This document shows, one piece after another, positions 44,915-58,795 of a stretch of DNA of 64,000 bases (positions are counted from its first letter, which is position 1; each line of letters begins with the position of its first letter). This stretch comes from Panagrolaimus kolymaensis (taxonomy: Eukaryota > Nematoda > Chromadorea > Rhabditida > Panagrolaimidae). A program made the translations under genes and the position numbers. The stretch spans positions 9,548,001 through 9,612,000 of the forward strand of contig JAJQJQ010000003.1 of NCBI GenBank assembly GCA_028622995.1. Direction: 5' to 3'. A model generated the notes under the pieces. The model did not search any database. It was not told the DNA's origin and saw only the letters and a list, made by a program, of their open reading frames with translations.

Positions 44915-47900
44915 CTGTGTAATTTAAAACAACAACAGCACATAAAATATTATTGGCCACCACCCTATATAATTATAGGGATGGACACAACAATAATGCG
45001 GCTGTCTGTTGTTATTATTTTTATTGTCGTTGTCGTTGGTTCAGAGAATTTAATTATATTTAATAATAATTTTGTTTTTAATCGTTTATTATTGAAATAA
45101 TTACTTAATTGATGATGAGGATGATGTAAAAATAATAAAGGCGTCGTCATTCAAAATCTTTGCTTTACCTACATAAAATTATAATAACTTTAATTTTGGT
45201 TGAAATTTTTGAGAAATAACAAAATTTAAATAATGACGTAAAGCCCTGAAAATATATATATTGTAAATAGTAAAAGCTAGCTAGACTTCGGATTAGTTTC
45301 ACGTAATTTTTATTTTAAATTCTGAATTCACGTTGAAAGAAAAAAAGAGAGAATTCAAGTTTTCTGACTGATGCCATGACAAGAATAAGCAAACAAACAT
45401 AAAAAAAGCTTTGCTCAACACTAGTGGTTAGGTTGGTTAGTAAAATATTGGTATCAAATAACTAACTTTTTTGAATCTGTTTTTCTCTAAAAAACCTAAA
45501 AAGAGCATAAAAAAATTTAAAAAAGACGTTTTACTCGTCTCTCTTTTATTTACATTTTTAGGGGTATTTTTTATTATTTTGATATTACGTAAATTTTTGT
45601 TGTGTTTTTAACCAAAAAATAAGAGTAAATGAAATGGATGCCGCTTTTTTTTTACATCTGCCGACAAAAAAATAGTGTAAGTAAAAAAGGTGTGTGTGTC
45701 GCCGAAAAAAAAAGAAGTTGAAACCTTGTTTATTTATTTTGTTGTTAAAGCTTCAGAAACTAAGTTGGCCGTCGTCATGGATGTTAATCTTTTGGCGACG
45801 ACGAAGACGACCATGAAGAAAAAATCTTTAAACATGAAAGAAAAAAAGAAAACTTGGAGACAAATTCGTAAAAGAAAAACATATTTTTTGGGTGTTGTTG
45901 AGACATGTCTTCAGAAAAAAATGCAAAAATGAAAAAAAGAAAATGAGTGGTGACCAATAATTTTTATATTTTTTTAAGAAAAAAAAATGAAAATAAATAA
46001 AACAAGAAAAAAAAGAAATGTTTTAAGTTGGTTGAGAATAGACTAAAGCTTATTTAACTAGAGCTTTGGAAAAAGTTTAGTAGTTGGAAAGCTGCTGTTT
46101 TTTATAATGGCTCTAAAGCATATCCAAATTACTAAAGCTTTAATCCTTTTATATGAGTTTTATTCTAAACTTTTATTACCAAGAAAAAAATTTTTTTTAG
46201 GAGTTTTAGCAGAGTTTTTTTATTGAATTGGTTTTTGCTAAAATAAAAAAGTTAATGTTTCTGAAAAGCTGTAAGTAACTCAATTATAAAATAAAGAGAA
46301 AAATTGAGAAATAAAACCAAAACTTGAAAACAACAATTATTAATAAAAGATGTCTGGTATTATGGTAAATGTTTAAAAAATGGCTTTTAGTCGAGACACG
46401 AAGGCAAAATAATTTTCCAAAAGTTTGAAAGAAAAAAAGTTGGATAGAAGAAGTCAATGATTTTGAAAAAGAAAAGTGAATGTGAACAAAGCAAAAAAAA
46501 GCTTTAATAAGATCACGCTTTAATCCTGTTTCGTCTTCTTTATTTTTTTTTTGCTTTGTTCTTTTTTTCTTTCCTGTCGATGTTAAAAAGAAACAAGTAA
46601 AGAATGCCTTCTGCTTCAAACAAAACCAACGACTTTGAACAAAGAAGACAGACGACGCCTTCTGAAAAAACAGAAAAAAAGAATCCAGAAAATATTATTG
46701 TTATCTTCGATTTTTGCTGCTTCATTGTTTTATTCGGCGTCATTGACGAAGGAATAATAAAGGAAAAAGACAAAGAAAAAAAAAGAAAGAAGAAGACACA
46801 GAAGTAAAAAAATTATGGGGGTTTTAGCTATTAGCACAAAGATGAGAATAAAAAAGTTTTTTCTTGCAAGTTACAAACAAAAAATAAAAAAATTATGGAA
46901 CATCAAACTACCAGTTTGATGTTGTTGGACACTCATGTTTAGCGGGCACCGCCAAAAAAAAAAGAAAAAGAAAATATTTTTTTGGTTGGTAGCAGCCCAG
47001 AAGCAAGTAAGAAGCACTAAAAACATATTAGGAACCGGCGAAAGAAGAAGATAAAAAAAGTGAAGTGAAGAAAGGAGAAAGAAAAAATTTAAGGGGTGCC
47101 AAAAGTTACAAATGCCTTTTTTATATTTTATTTTTATTTTATTTTATCGTTTTTGAAAGCGGACAAACATCACAAGCAAAGCTGTCGGCGTCTCGAAAAC
47201 TTTGGCCATAAAAAAGCAGCTACTTTTTTTATTTTTTTTATTTATTCTTTACTTTTTTTCTTTTTGAAGAGGGCCTTTGAAAAGCTGAACTAACAACGAC
47301 GAAGGTTAAAATTCTTTGCTTTTTTTTGGTTGCGGCGGTTCTTTTTTGAACTTTCAAGAGATGTAGTTGGTTTTTCTGATGATGAAAAAGACGTCACTAA
47401 TTTTTTCTTTTCTCTAAATACACCGTGGAAATTAGCTTAATTTAGAGCTGTCTCTCTCATCATGTGATAGAGCTATCAGATATTGTTTCATTGTTTTTAT
47501 TTGGCGTTGATAGCTGCTTTCTTTGTTTAGGAAAAAATAGCCATAAACTTTTTAGTAAACTAACTTAAAAAGGGGATGTGTGCATTCATAGTATCGGTAT
47601 CTTCTTCTTCTTTGTCACTTTGTCAAAGTTTATTTTCACAATGAAAGTCTTAAAATCTTCTTTCAAAATTTGTTTTATCAGACAAAAATACTTTTTTTCT
47701 TTCTATTTTTCTTTTTTAAATTTAAAACTAAATCTATCTTCTTTGTTTTGGCATTGTGACGATGTCGTCCACTTTTTTGGGAGAATCATTCTTTTAAGAT
47801 TTTTTTGACGACACAAAAAAGAAGAAAAAAAATAAATTATTCAAAAATTTTCGTTGCTAAGAATAAAATCCAAAAGCCTATATTATATATTGTTTGTTTC

Positions 47901-50900
47901 TTTCTTTGATGCTTTGTTTTTTGCTTCATGGAACACATTACATGAAGAAAAAAAAAGATAAAAAGGAAATGAAGACAAGCATAACATAAATAATAATAAT
48001 AAGAGTGACGATGGATGGTATTATTATGCTTCAAGAAGAAAGAAAAAAATTCTTGTTTCAGACAATAGTTTTTTTTAAAAACATCATCACTTTTTTTTTC
48101 CTATGTCCTTTTAAAAAAGTGACATTTTCTTCTTTTATGGTTGTAAATGAGGAGGATTTGATAATGACAAAAAAAAGAAGCAGCAAAACAATATAAAAAA
48201 TAATTGCATAATTTAAAGTTATTTTTTATAAATACAAAAAACAGGCATTATTAAAAAATGATAATGAAAAAAAACTTTTTGGGTATATAAATTTTAATCA
48301 AAAAATATTAACAAAAAAGCAAAAAGAAAAGATATAATTGCAAAGAGAATGAATGGGAAATAACAATTATAATAGTTTCTGAGTATCGTAGGTATAAATA
48401 AATAAATGTCAGTGAATGAAATAAATTAAAAAAAACACGATGACAAAAATTGGCAAATAAAATACTTATGTTTGCTTTATATTTTACGTATTTTCAGTTT
48501 CCTGATATTATTCTAGCAAACTAGAAGCAAACGACGACAAACAAAAAAATTTAACAAAAAAATATTCGGATTTTACGACTAAAAGCAAACGAAATAAATA
48601 AACCTATGTGGAACATATTTTTTTCCTGCTTACATTTATTTTTCGGCAACAATCAGTGTGAAATGCGAGAAAAAAAAATTTCTTTTTTTTATTCCCAAAT
48701 AAAAAAAACATGACGTATAGAATGGAGAAAGTATGGACATCGCATAATCAAACATGAAATAAATTTTTCTTTTTTTTGCCTTAAATCCAATTGAATTGGA
48801 GCGGCAAATAAAAGATTTTATACGGAGAAAGAAGGAGGAAGAAAAGTTTAAAAAAATCAAAGAATTCATTGTTAAAAAACAAAAAAGTAAAATTTTGAGA
48901 CCTATGCTTACTTTCAAATTCAAACCGATTTTAACATACCAAATTTCGCTGCAATTCTATAACGAAAAATGCAAGTCCGATTCGTGGTAAGAATTCGTTC
49001 AAAAAATGTCTAACAAAAATAATTTTAAAAAATTTTGAAATAAAAAAGTTTTTTGTTTTCGATTATTTTTGGTCTTTGAAAGTTGAAAGAAGAAAAAAAG
49101 ATGCAAAGAGTTTTCTTAAGTTTTTGTTTATTGTTTTACAAAACGCATCAAAACAGAAGACAAACAATAAAAAAAAACAATGTACTTAGGTTATTATTTA
49201 TTGCAGAAAAGAAGAAACCGACAAAGCACTTCTTAAAAAAAATGAAGAAGAAAAAAAAAGATTTTTTTTAAATTAAGCAAAAAACAAAACAAAACATTAA
49301 AAAATAATACCTTCAAACAAACAAACAAAACAAAAAATAATAAAAGTTTTGTTGCTTTATTTGGTTTTGAATCTAAAAAGCAAAACAAAAACTTGAGACA
49401 CGAGTTGTTTTAAAAACTGTTGTAAAAAAAGAAACTATTTTTTTATGTCTGTTGTTTCACTCAAGTCTATCAATTTTTTTACTTTTTTATGTTATTATTT
49501 TTACCTCCAAAAACTTGGTTTTCGAAAGTCATAAAAGAATAATAAAAAAATTGATTTGCAATTTTTACAAACTCAAAAAAATTCTGTTCGTTTGTCATCG
49601 TTTTATTTTTTTCTTCCTTCCTTATCGTTTGTCTCAAATTTTTATTTATGTTTTCGCTTCCTTATAACAATTTTTAATATTAAAATTTCCGCTTCTTTTT
49701 TGAGATGATTACCATATTACATCAGTTATGTTTTATTCCTTTACTACTTGGTTTTTGTTGTATATTCTCATTTTTCATTTTTCACTTCGATACCCTTCTT
49801 CATTATTTTTTTAGATGTTTAGTCGGTTTATTTCCATTCACTAAAAAAGGCTCCCTCATTTTTTCTCTCACTTTTATTAAAGTTAATATTATTTGTAAAC
49901 GATCCTGATCCGAAATAGTTTAAATAAAATTATTTTTAAGCGCCGACTTTTAAATGCAGCTATTTTATCCATGGTTTTGAATTTTAAATCTCGAGATATC
50001 AAAGTTCCTGAAACTTAAGAAATTGCTTAACTATGAAATTTTTCTGACAATCAAAAAACATGTTTTTTGTTTGTTAATTCTTTGATAAAATGAATTTTTT
50101 AATTATTAAATTAATTCAGGTGTATAAATTCGAATAACCAACCAAATGTTAGTAAAATTTTAAAGGTAAATAGAATTAATATTTATCCTTTATTCAAAGG
50201 CTACTTTGCCAGCAAAACTTTTGAACTGCATTTTTGCAATAATTCTTTTTCAGCAAACTTCCCACGCTTTTTATTAATTTCTTTTACATTTACCATTTTT
50301 AAACATTTGCCAACTTTTTTGATATTTTCGAGCTAGCAACTAACCGACTATTTGGGCTCCCTAAGGACACGCTTTAATTTTAGGCCAAACTTTTATACAA
50401 AAAAGTAAAGGTTAAAAGGAGCTAATTAAAAAAATGGGAAGGTTATTATTATCTATTTTTCTTCAGCTTTTATGATGCCAATGATCTCTGACGATTTAAT
50501 AATATTAATAATAATAATGGTGTATAAACTGTTGAAGCATAACCTTCAAGTTTTTTTCATCCAATTTTTTTTAATATTTGTAATTTCTATTTCTCATTGC
50601 TTCGTTGCATCGTTAGATACTCCACTTGCTTGATGCTCAAATATATGGATATAATTCATTCGTTTAATTACTTATTTAATAGCGTAAAAAGTAATATATG
50701 AAGAAGTCGTGGCTCGGTTCATTGGAGTTTACTGTAAAATTAATAATTATTTTCGATGAAAAAAATATTTAAAAAGTTGCCATTTTATTTTTTTGTTTTT
50801 AGTTTTAAAGAAAAAAATTTTAACATTAAAAAGCTGCTTTTTGAAGAAAAACTGAGACAGTTTTTTGTTTGTGGTTTTTAAGCTTTGTTTTTTTTAAAGA

Positions 50901-53900
50901 CAAACTAACTCACTTCTTTAAAAATTCAGAAAAACCTTTTTTCGAAACCACTTTCAACCCACTTTTTGTCGTTGTTGCATAATTATTCGATACTTCTTTT
51001 TTTTTCGAGTCAGATGATTCTTGCAAAAAGAAAAGTTGCCAAGAAAAAAGTTTCTTTGCTCTATTTTTTTGTAATAAAAGGATAAACACGCCACGTGGAG
51101 CCGATAAATTTAGCTGCTTCTTTCTTTCATTTTTTTAATTTCATTTTTTTAAAACAAAAACATATTTTTTTATTTCATAGACTTCCGCTTTTGTCATTTA
51201 ACCCTCCGTTAAAATTGTGTAAGAAAGAAGTTAATGATGAATTTATTTCTTTAAGTTTGTTGACTTAATTTTTAAAAGAAATATGAAAGGGAAGATAAGT
51301 GGACTTTATAAAAATTTACAAGATACAAAGAAAAAAGTTAGGATTTCTTTTGTTTTTAATATTATTGTGGAGATTGACTTGAAGGTGATCTTCAACTTTA
51401 TAAGAGAAAAATAAGTCTTTTTGACGATATATTTAAATTTTTTTGTCTGTAAACCATGGTCTCAAAAATTTTTGATTGTAAAGTAATCATAATTTGGCGC
51501 AGTTTTTAGTACCGGAATTCTGCATAGTTTTTAGTTGAAAGTTGCTATAACATTTTCAATTCAAATTCCATCTATCCAAGTATTTTTTTTTCTTCGTGTA
51601 AATGTTAGATAAGAACTGATCTTATCTCATAGTACAGTTGAATTATGCCAGTTTCATTTTTAAAATATTTATACTTTTATTTTTCCTTTACTCTTTTTCG
51701 CATATTTTATTTCTAGTATACACAAGCTAAAAAAGCTTATTCCCCAGTGAATTTATTAGTTAGTTTTAAGTTCAGTTCTCATGCACTGATTCCAAAGGTG
51801 GTTGTTAAGATTCTTCCTTCCTTTTTTGTCTTTGCCATTGTCGTCTCGAGTTTCCCAAGACTTTTTATTTTATTTAACTTGCATCGGCTTCAATTTTATT
51901 TTTTGAGACTAAAAACGTCATCAAAAAAAATTGAAACATAAAAGAAAAAGAAAAAAGAAGGAATGAATCTTTAAATTAGTAGTTGAGGTTTTTATTTGAG
52001 ATATCAAAAATCTAAAATCTAAAAAAAGTTTTGGAACAAAGGTAAAAGAATTGGAAAAAAAGGTTTGAAAAAAAAAGAATTTAGTTTTGGTTTTTTTATT
52101 TTCAAATTTTTAGGGTCATGAACAAGAAAAAAACAGGAAAAATATTTATTTTTTTATTAGCTTTAAATTTTAAGCTAATAACGGAAACAATTATTCATCA
52201 TCATAATGTATTTTTTAAAATTTTTATAGTTTGCGAGGGTTGTAAAAAATATTTATTTTATAAATTCCAACCATAAACAGCCTTTTTAATCCAGAACTGC
52301 CTTGATAAAAAAAATACATAGAATTATTACGGGAAAGAAATAATTTATTTTCATTTCATTTTCGAATCGTTTTATTTCATTCAAAATCTCATAAAAAATA
52401 CATGAATCAATAGCGATTTACTTCCTTAAAATCTGGAAAAAGCATTAAAACTTCAAAAAAAATATTCTTTGTTTTGTGCTGCAATTTTTTTTTGGATAAG
52501 CTTTTCTTTAAACGCTAAAATGATATTTGAGAATTAAAGAAAAAAGCTTCCGCAAAAGCGAAAAATGCCAAAAAAGTTTTGCACTTGGAAGATTTCACAA
52601 GTTTTGATAACGTTCGTCTATTGTTTTATTTTATTTTTTTCGTCTTCCATCGAGAAAAGTTTTTTTATTTATTTTGTTTGATTATATGAAGAAAGGAAAA
52701 AAATGTACAAATATCCGCTCGAATCTTCTTTGTCAAAAATATTTTTTGATCTAATCGTTCGCGAAAAAATATTATTCAGAAAATCCAAGGAACGTGAATG
52801 AAAAAGAAAGTCGTGTGCTTTTTTCGACATATTTTTTATTTAAAAAATGATGTTTTTTTTATGTAAAAAAATAAAGCTGGAAAAATCAGGCATATAAAAA
52901 TCATTTATTTATAGTTTTGGAAATCGTTCCGTTACTTTTTTTTAAAAATATTCATTTTGTCATTGTCGTCGAGTGGTTTTTTTAAATCTGTTCTTTTTTA
53001 ATTCAAACAAAAACTAAGAAAAAAATGAAGAAAGTTTTTGCTTAATGTTTTTCTTTTCTTTTACGTTTGTTTTTTGAACATACAAAAATAACACCAGCAT
53101 AAACATTTTTTTTTCAAGAGCTATCTTTGTTTCAAAAAAATTTATTATTTTTTCAACTTTTTTTCTTCTTTGCTTTGCTTTTATTTTTTTGACCTTTCTT
53201 TTATTTTTGGAGGAAAAAAAGTACATATGTATGTAGGCGGAAAAGGAAAAGGAAAGGTTTTCTTCTTCTTCTCGTTGTTGTTGGCTCTAGGCAACCATAA
53301 AAAAATACATCTGAAAAATGTATGTTGTATGTTGCAGCTTAATAAATATTTCCTATTTCCTCATTCTCATTTACTTCATTTTAGAGGGAAGCTTGTTAAT
53401 AATTTTTTTTTTAATCAAAAACTTTTTTTTCACTTCGAAAAGCCATAAATTAAAAAATAAGCGGCAGAAAAGAAAAATTCTTTTTTTCATTTTCATTTAC
53501 TTACTTTTTTGACCCAAAAAGTTTTTTTTAATAAATTGATGCCTTTCCCACCCATAATTTTTTTTCCTTCTCATAGCCATCAAAGGTTGAAAGAAAAATT
53601 TTTTCATTTTCAATTTTTTTAATGGGCTATTTGCAACAACTACCATAAACACTAGGTTTATTTTGCTTCGTTGTCGTGGAAATTCAAGAAATGGAAATAT
53701 TTATCATTTAACTTTTATTTTTACTTTTTTTTATGAAATATACTTTCATGAAGAAATTCTGATCACAAGTTTTTTTCGTTGGCTTTTTAGCTTTTGAATG
53801 GAAATTTTGTTTAAACCCCTTCGGTCAGCATCATTTTTTTATTACTTTTCTTTTTCATACTAATCCTTGCATCTAAAAAGAAGCAAAAGTATTCAGCCCA

Positions 53901-55819
53901 CTTATTACCCCATCTTTTTTTCCATACCTCATTTATTATCTATCTTTTTTCTTCTTCACTTTCATTGCCATATTTTTTTTTGGAAAAGTAAGAAAAAAGC
54001 TTAGTTTTACATTTTTGCTTTGTTTTTGTTCTTCCTGTTTTTCCATAGATAGGTTTGTTTCGTTTCGTTCCTATCTATTTTTTGCCGCTCCTATTGTTAT
54101 TGTTTTTTGTTGTTGTTTCATTTATGCTTTTTCCTTATTGTTTTGTTTTTTTCTTTATTTTTTACTTAGCTTCTCTTTTTTTTCTTGAACTGCTTCTATT
54201 TTCTCCTTAGTGACAAACTAAAAAATAAAAAATGAAGAAAAAAAATGAGGATTTTGATTCCATCAACAACAACGACGAAAATGAGAAACACCGAGGGCGA
54301 AAACGACGACTTCATTTAGCATGCGCTCGAGCTAACTAACTAACTAACATTTAACTAAGGTTTCTTCATTTTTTTCTTTAATTTTTTTTTGTGTATATTT
54401 GTTTCAAAAAAAATAAAGATCCCTTTCCTTTTAACCCTCCTACTTTCTTTTTTTTTTTACTATCATGTGAAAATAGAATAGTGAAAGTAGTAATAAGCTT
54501 TGTGTTTTTTTGGTTAACCCCAAAATTCATTCTATCTCCTTTTTTTATTTATTGCAACAAAACAAAAAATAAGAGAAAGATCCGATAAAGATTTTTTCAT
54601 TGATATTCAAGAAACAAAAAAAAAGAATAAAAATAAAAATAAAAAAATTGCTGCATAATAAATTTATTTTTCTTACTTCTTAATTTTTTATTTTCTTTAT
54701 GGTTTTTAATTTCCAATTCCTTGCTTCATCTTGCTTGGTCTAAGCCTTGTGTTTTTTAATTTGTGAGTATCTTTTCCAAGTTTTTTTTATATATTTTTAT
54801 TTTTTTTTTATTTCATTCCAAGTTTCTGACCGCTTAACTCATTTTTTTTCTTTTTCATTGTCATCTATACCCTTACTTTTCTTCTTCCCATGCTTCTAGT
54901 CGTCTGTTTGACGTTCTTTTTCTCCTTTGTTTTGAAGTGAGGCTTCCGCCACAAACAGCTAAAAAAACAATTGCTTTATCATTTTTGTCTTTTTAAAAGG
55001 AGAAAGAATCTATTTACCCCTCTTTTATTTTTTTTCTTCGTTTGTTTGCATCCTTGACTTTTTTCCCTTTTCTCCTTCAGTCATCAGTGTTGATGTGTTT
55101 TGCGCCCTAAACTACACCGTTCGACGATTCAAGTATTATTTATGTTATTTTTAAGTTTTTAAGTAAAAAAGCGACTTTGCCAAGTTTTTTAATATTATTA
55201 AATTTTTCCACTTAATTAAGTTTTAAGTTCTCAAAATTTTTTAATCCTTAGCTTTTTTTCTAACTTCTTAAAAAATAAGCAAAACTCTTACTTTTTAATT
55301 CTTAATTTTTAATAATTAATTTTTAATGCCTCTTACATATTATCGTATATTTTTCTTGCTAATGCCCTTTTGATGTCATTTTCATTCATTAGGTGCATAT
55401 AAATTTATTATTCTTCGTTCAAACATTGATGAGCCATGTTTTTTTTCTTTTAAAATTAATAGAATAGAAAATCATAAAAAAATGATTTCTAAAAAGCAAA
55501 GCTGATGCTTGTTTTTTTTCTTTTAAAATTAATAGAATAGAAAATCATAAAAAAATGATTTCTAAAAAGCAAAGCTGATGCTTGTTTTTTTTCTTTGTCT
55601 ATTCAGTACTTTTCTACGTTTTGCTCTTTGCTTCTTTCTCTTGTCTTCTTTTTACGTTCTTTTTTGTTTAAATTTTTTAAATTCTTAAATGAGTTAAAAA
55701 TCATTTCTTTATCTTTTTTAGGTAAAGAAAAAGCAGACATAGATAGATTAACTTTAGTTTTTATATAAAATATTTTTTATTATTTATTTTATTTATTTTT
55801 TTGGATTTAAATAAAAATT
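44915..55819. other. 10.9-kb region without credible genes
   Basis: Dominated by A/T homopolymer and poly-pyrimidine/poly-purine stretches. Open frames here encode only Lys- or Phe-rich low complexity. A 73-bp tandem duplication lies at 55441-55586. The region separates the 5' ends of two membrane-protein genes pointing away from each other, so it likely contains 5' introns, promoters and enhancers. Confidence 0.6.
55441..55586. repeat. 73-bp direct tandem duplication
   Basis: Two adjacent copies of a 73-bp sequence containing aaaattaatagaatag, the small palindrome aatcataaaaaaatgattt, and gctgatgcttg. Copies differ at most in the T-run length. It lies about 240 bp upstream of the GPCR start codon. 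Confidence 0.85.
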
Positions 55820-57927
55820 ATGGGAACATCCCAGCAGCAACAACAGCAAGCATGGGCCAAATTTGATTATGAAAATAAAGAGTAAGTATCATTATTATTT
55901 TTTTGAAGCGTTTTTAACATTGAAAATATTTTTTATTTAAATTTTTTAAGATTCTCTGAACAACAACTTTTACAACTCATAAATGACACGGATATTGCTG
56001 ATTCCGAATTATTAGCCACCATTAGCAGTGATCGATTGAATGAAGAATGGTTTAGAATTACCACAGCTTTTAGTTATGGAATTCTTGCATTTGCTGGTCT
56101 TATTTGCAATTGTATATTTTGTTTTGTAATATGGCGAAGCAAAAAATTGCATACTGTAACTCATATGCTTATGACAAATTTAGCTTTATCAAATATATTA
56201 TTTTTACTTTTTCATCCGCCATTTTTTATGTCTACTTATATATTACAAACTAATTGGGTATTTGGTAAGTATTAATTTAAAAATTTTCATTTTAAATAAG
56301 CTGCTTTTTGATTTTTTAACTTTTTTGCAACTATTTTTAGGAACAATTTTGTGTAAAGCTTCATTTTCAATTATGTATGTTACTGCAACAGGTAAATAAA
56401 CCCAAGGACAAAATTTAAAAAAAAACTAATAAAATTTAAAATTTTAAAAAGCTTAAAAAAGATATTAAAATTTTTAATATTTAAAAATTTTTTTAATTAA
56501 AAATGTCTATTTATTAATTTCCTTTTTTTCAGGATCATTTTATTTTATGTCTTTAGTAGCTATCGATCGATGGTTAGCAATATTTCGTCGAAAATCACGT
56601 TTAAGCAAACGTAAATGCATTTGGCTCACAGTTTTTGTATGGTTGATTGCTTTAGCCGTAGCTTCGCCATATTTATATTTGAGTGGAGAAGTTCATACAA
56701 TGGGGGAAATATTTAATCTTGAAATATTAGGAAGTTATCAAGATTTATTAGGAAAGGATAGAGTTCAATGTGGAATTGATTGCCCATCGTGTAAAAGAGT
56801 GTTGCAAATTGTAAGTTTTTATTTATTGGAAAAATATTATTTTCGTTTTGAGACAAGAAATTTTATTAACTTTCGCTTTGGAACCAAAAAATTCTTTATT
56901 TTTTTTGTTTTAATACCGAAATTTTTTTCAGGTAACAATTATTGCTCAATATGGAATTCCATTATGCGTCATGATTCCAACTTATGGTCATCTCGCCCTC
57001 TTTCTTTGGCAACGACCAACCATAGGCGTACAAAGTCGTGAACGATTACGTAAGGCTCAACATCGACGACAACGCATGCTTTTAACTTTATTAGCAATTG
57101 TTGGATTTTTGGTCAGTTTTTTCTTTTTGTTTTCTTCTTTTTCGGTGCTTTCTTTCTTCACCCCCATTCTTTTTTTTTTTGTTTAGCTTTGGTTTTTGTT
57201 GTTTCAAATAATTAAACAAACATTCTTTCAACCAACGAACAACAAAAAAAAGCAAATATTTTTTTGTGGTTTTGTGTATCGTTTTTTGTTTCATTCTTTA
57301 ATCAAAAATTTAATATTTATTGTTTTTTTTACGTTTGTTTTGCTTTTCAGGTTTTATGTTGGTCTCCATTATTTAGCGTGGGTGTATTACATGCATATAA
57401 ATTAATTAAAAATGATTCATTATCAATATATATTTATACTTCTATGGTCGCTTTACTTGGTGTGGTTTTAACTCCATGCTTTTATTTACTTAATGATGGA
57501 TTTCGGAAACAAATATTTTTGATTGTGCCATGTTGCAAATCTCATCATAATGTTGGCCTTCAAAATAATGGTAACAACAATACTAAAGCCCTAGATAATA
57601 CTTCAAATATTGAAAATGCTTTTAAAAGCAGTCAAGGCAAGAGTCACATTTTCAAAAAAAGAGGAAATTAATTTTTTGTTTTTGTGTTTAGAACCCCACT
57701 ATTGCGGCCAACAAAATAGCCCTTTGTTACTTAGTGGAAATTCATCAATAACAAAAGCAACAACAAGTATGGAATTAACTGGGGCGGCGGCTGGAAAATT
57801 TTCTGGGTCAGATATAATTTGTTATTCACCAAATATTCGAAGACAATCATCTTCACTCGATTTAATTGATTTATCCAGCAAACATAATACATTCGATGCT
57901 AAAACCAAACCTTATGCTCGGGTTTAA
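55820..57927 (+). CDS. Class A (rhodopsin-type) GPCR, neuropeptide-receptor-like
   Basis: Seven exons: 55820-55881, 55951-56264, 56341-56391, 56533-56810, 56932-57111, 57351-57636 and 57692-57927. Phases agree, 468 residues. Seven helices are visible. Helix 1 has AGLICNCIFCFVIWR and helix 2 NLALSNILF. The helix 3 Cys lies in TILCKAS, and DRW (in VAIDRWLAIF) replaces the usual DRY. A second disulfide Cys is in extracellular loop 2 (QCGIDC). Helix 6 has VLCWSPLF and helix 7 LTPCFYLLND in place of NPxxY. The Ser/Asn-rich tail begins with palmitoylatable Cys (VPCCKS). Overall pattern suits peptide-binding receptors, but no ligand can be assigned. Intron 6 uses a GC donor (CAAG|gcaaga). The start follows a poly-T tract. 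Confidence 0.9.
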
Positions 57928-58795
57928 GAACTCCGCAATCAGACATATTCTATCTTTTCCAAAAAAAACTCATACGCATACATACAAAAAAATTTGATAA
58001 ATTTACGGGCTACAAAAAAAGATTTATTACTAAAAAGAGTTTATTTAAAAAAAATTTGTACTTGATCTCATTTTTATTGCTACTGCTTTATTTTTATATT
58101 CTTTGCCTATCACTTGTCTTATGTTTTTTTATTATAGTTTGAAAGAAAAAAAGTCTAGTCATATCTATCTTTTTTGAAAATTTTTTTTTGTAGTTTTCTT
58201 AAAAATAAAAGTCAGTCATAAGAAAATTATGACTTTACTTTTCGAAGAATTTGTATTTCAGAAAAATAAATAAAAAATGGAGGCGAATAAGAAAAAAAGA
58301 AGCCTCTGTTTAAAATTTTAAATATATACAATAACAAAAAAAAAGAACATTCATTTATTTGTTCGCACGTAACTCATGGGAATCCCCAAAAGTTTGTTAT
58401 CATCACGAATATGAGCGAACTGTCTTCCTACCTACACAAAAATTGCAGGGTTGCTTTTTTTGACGTTGTTTGTCTAAAATGTAAAAGCAACTGAGCTGAG
58501 AATTGATAAGGCTGCTTCCTCCAAAAAATTGTAAAAAAAATTCTTTGATTTGGCTAGACTTTTTTTTACTTTAAATTTATTTTTATCTTTTGTATTTAAA
58601 TTTTTTGTTAATTTATTGTATAAAATTTCCAAAGAGATTTTCATCTTTTTTATTGCCATGTGACATTCGTCAAGGAAAAAGAAAGGAAAAAATAGCAAAA
58701 CAAAATAGCGAAAATAAGAAATTTTAAAATTTACATATTTGTTTAAACATTTTGTTCATTTTTTGCATTTTTGTGGTTTAAAAATAAGTGAAGAA
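57928..58795. other. Convergent 3' intergenic region
   Basis: AT-rich spacer between the stops of the plus-strand GPCR and the minus-strand Galpha gene. An AATAAA at about 58266 can serve the GPCR. Nothing else was recognised. Confidence 0.5.

Noticed and set aside
45690..54588. Several open frames of 60-110 codons
   Set aside because: Lys-, Phe- or Leu-rich translations of homopolymer DNA, with no splice context or motifs.
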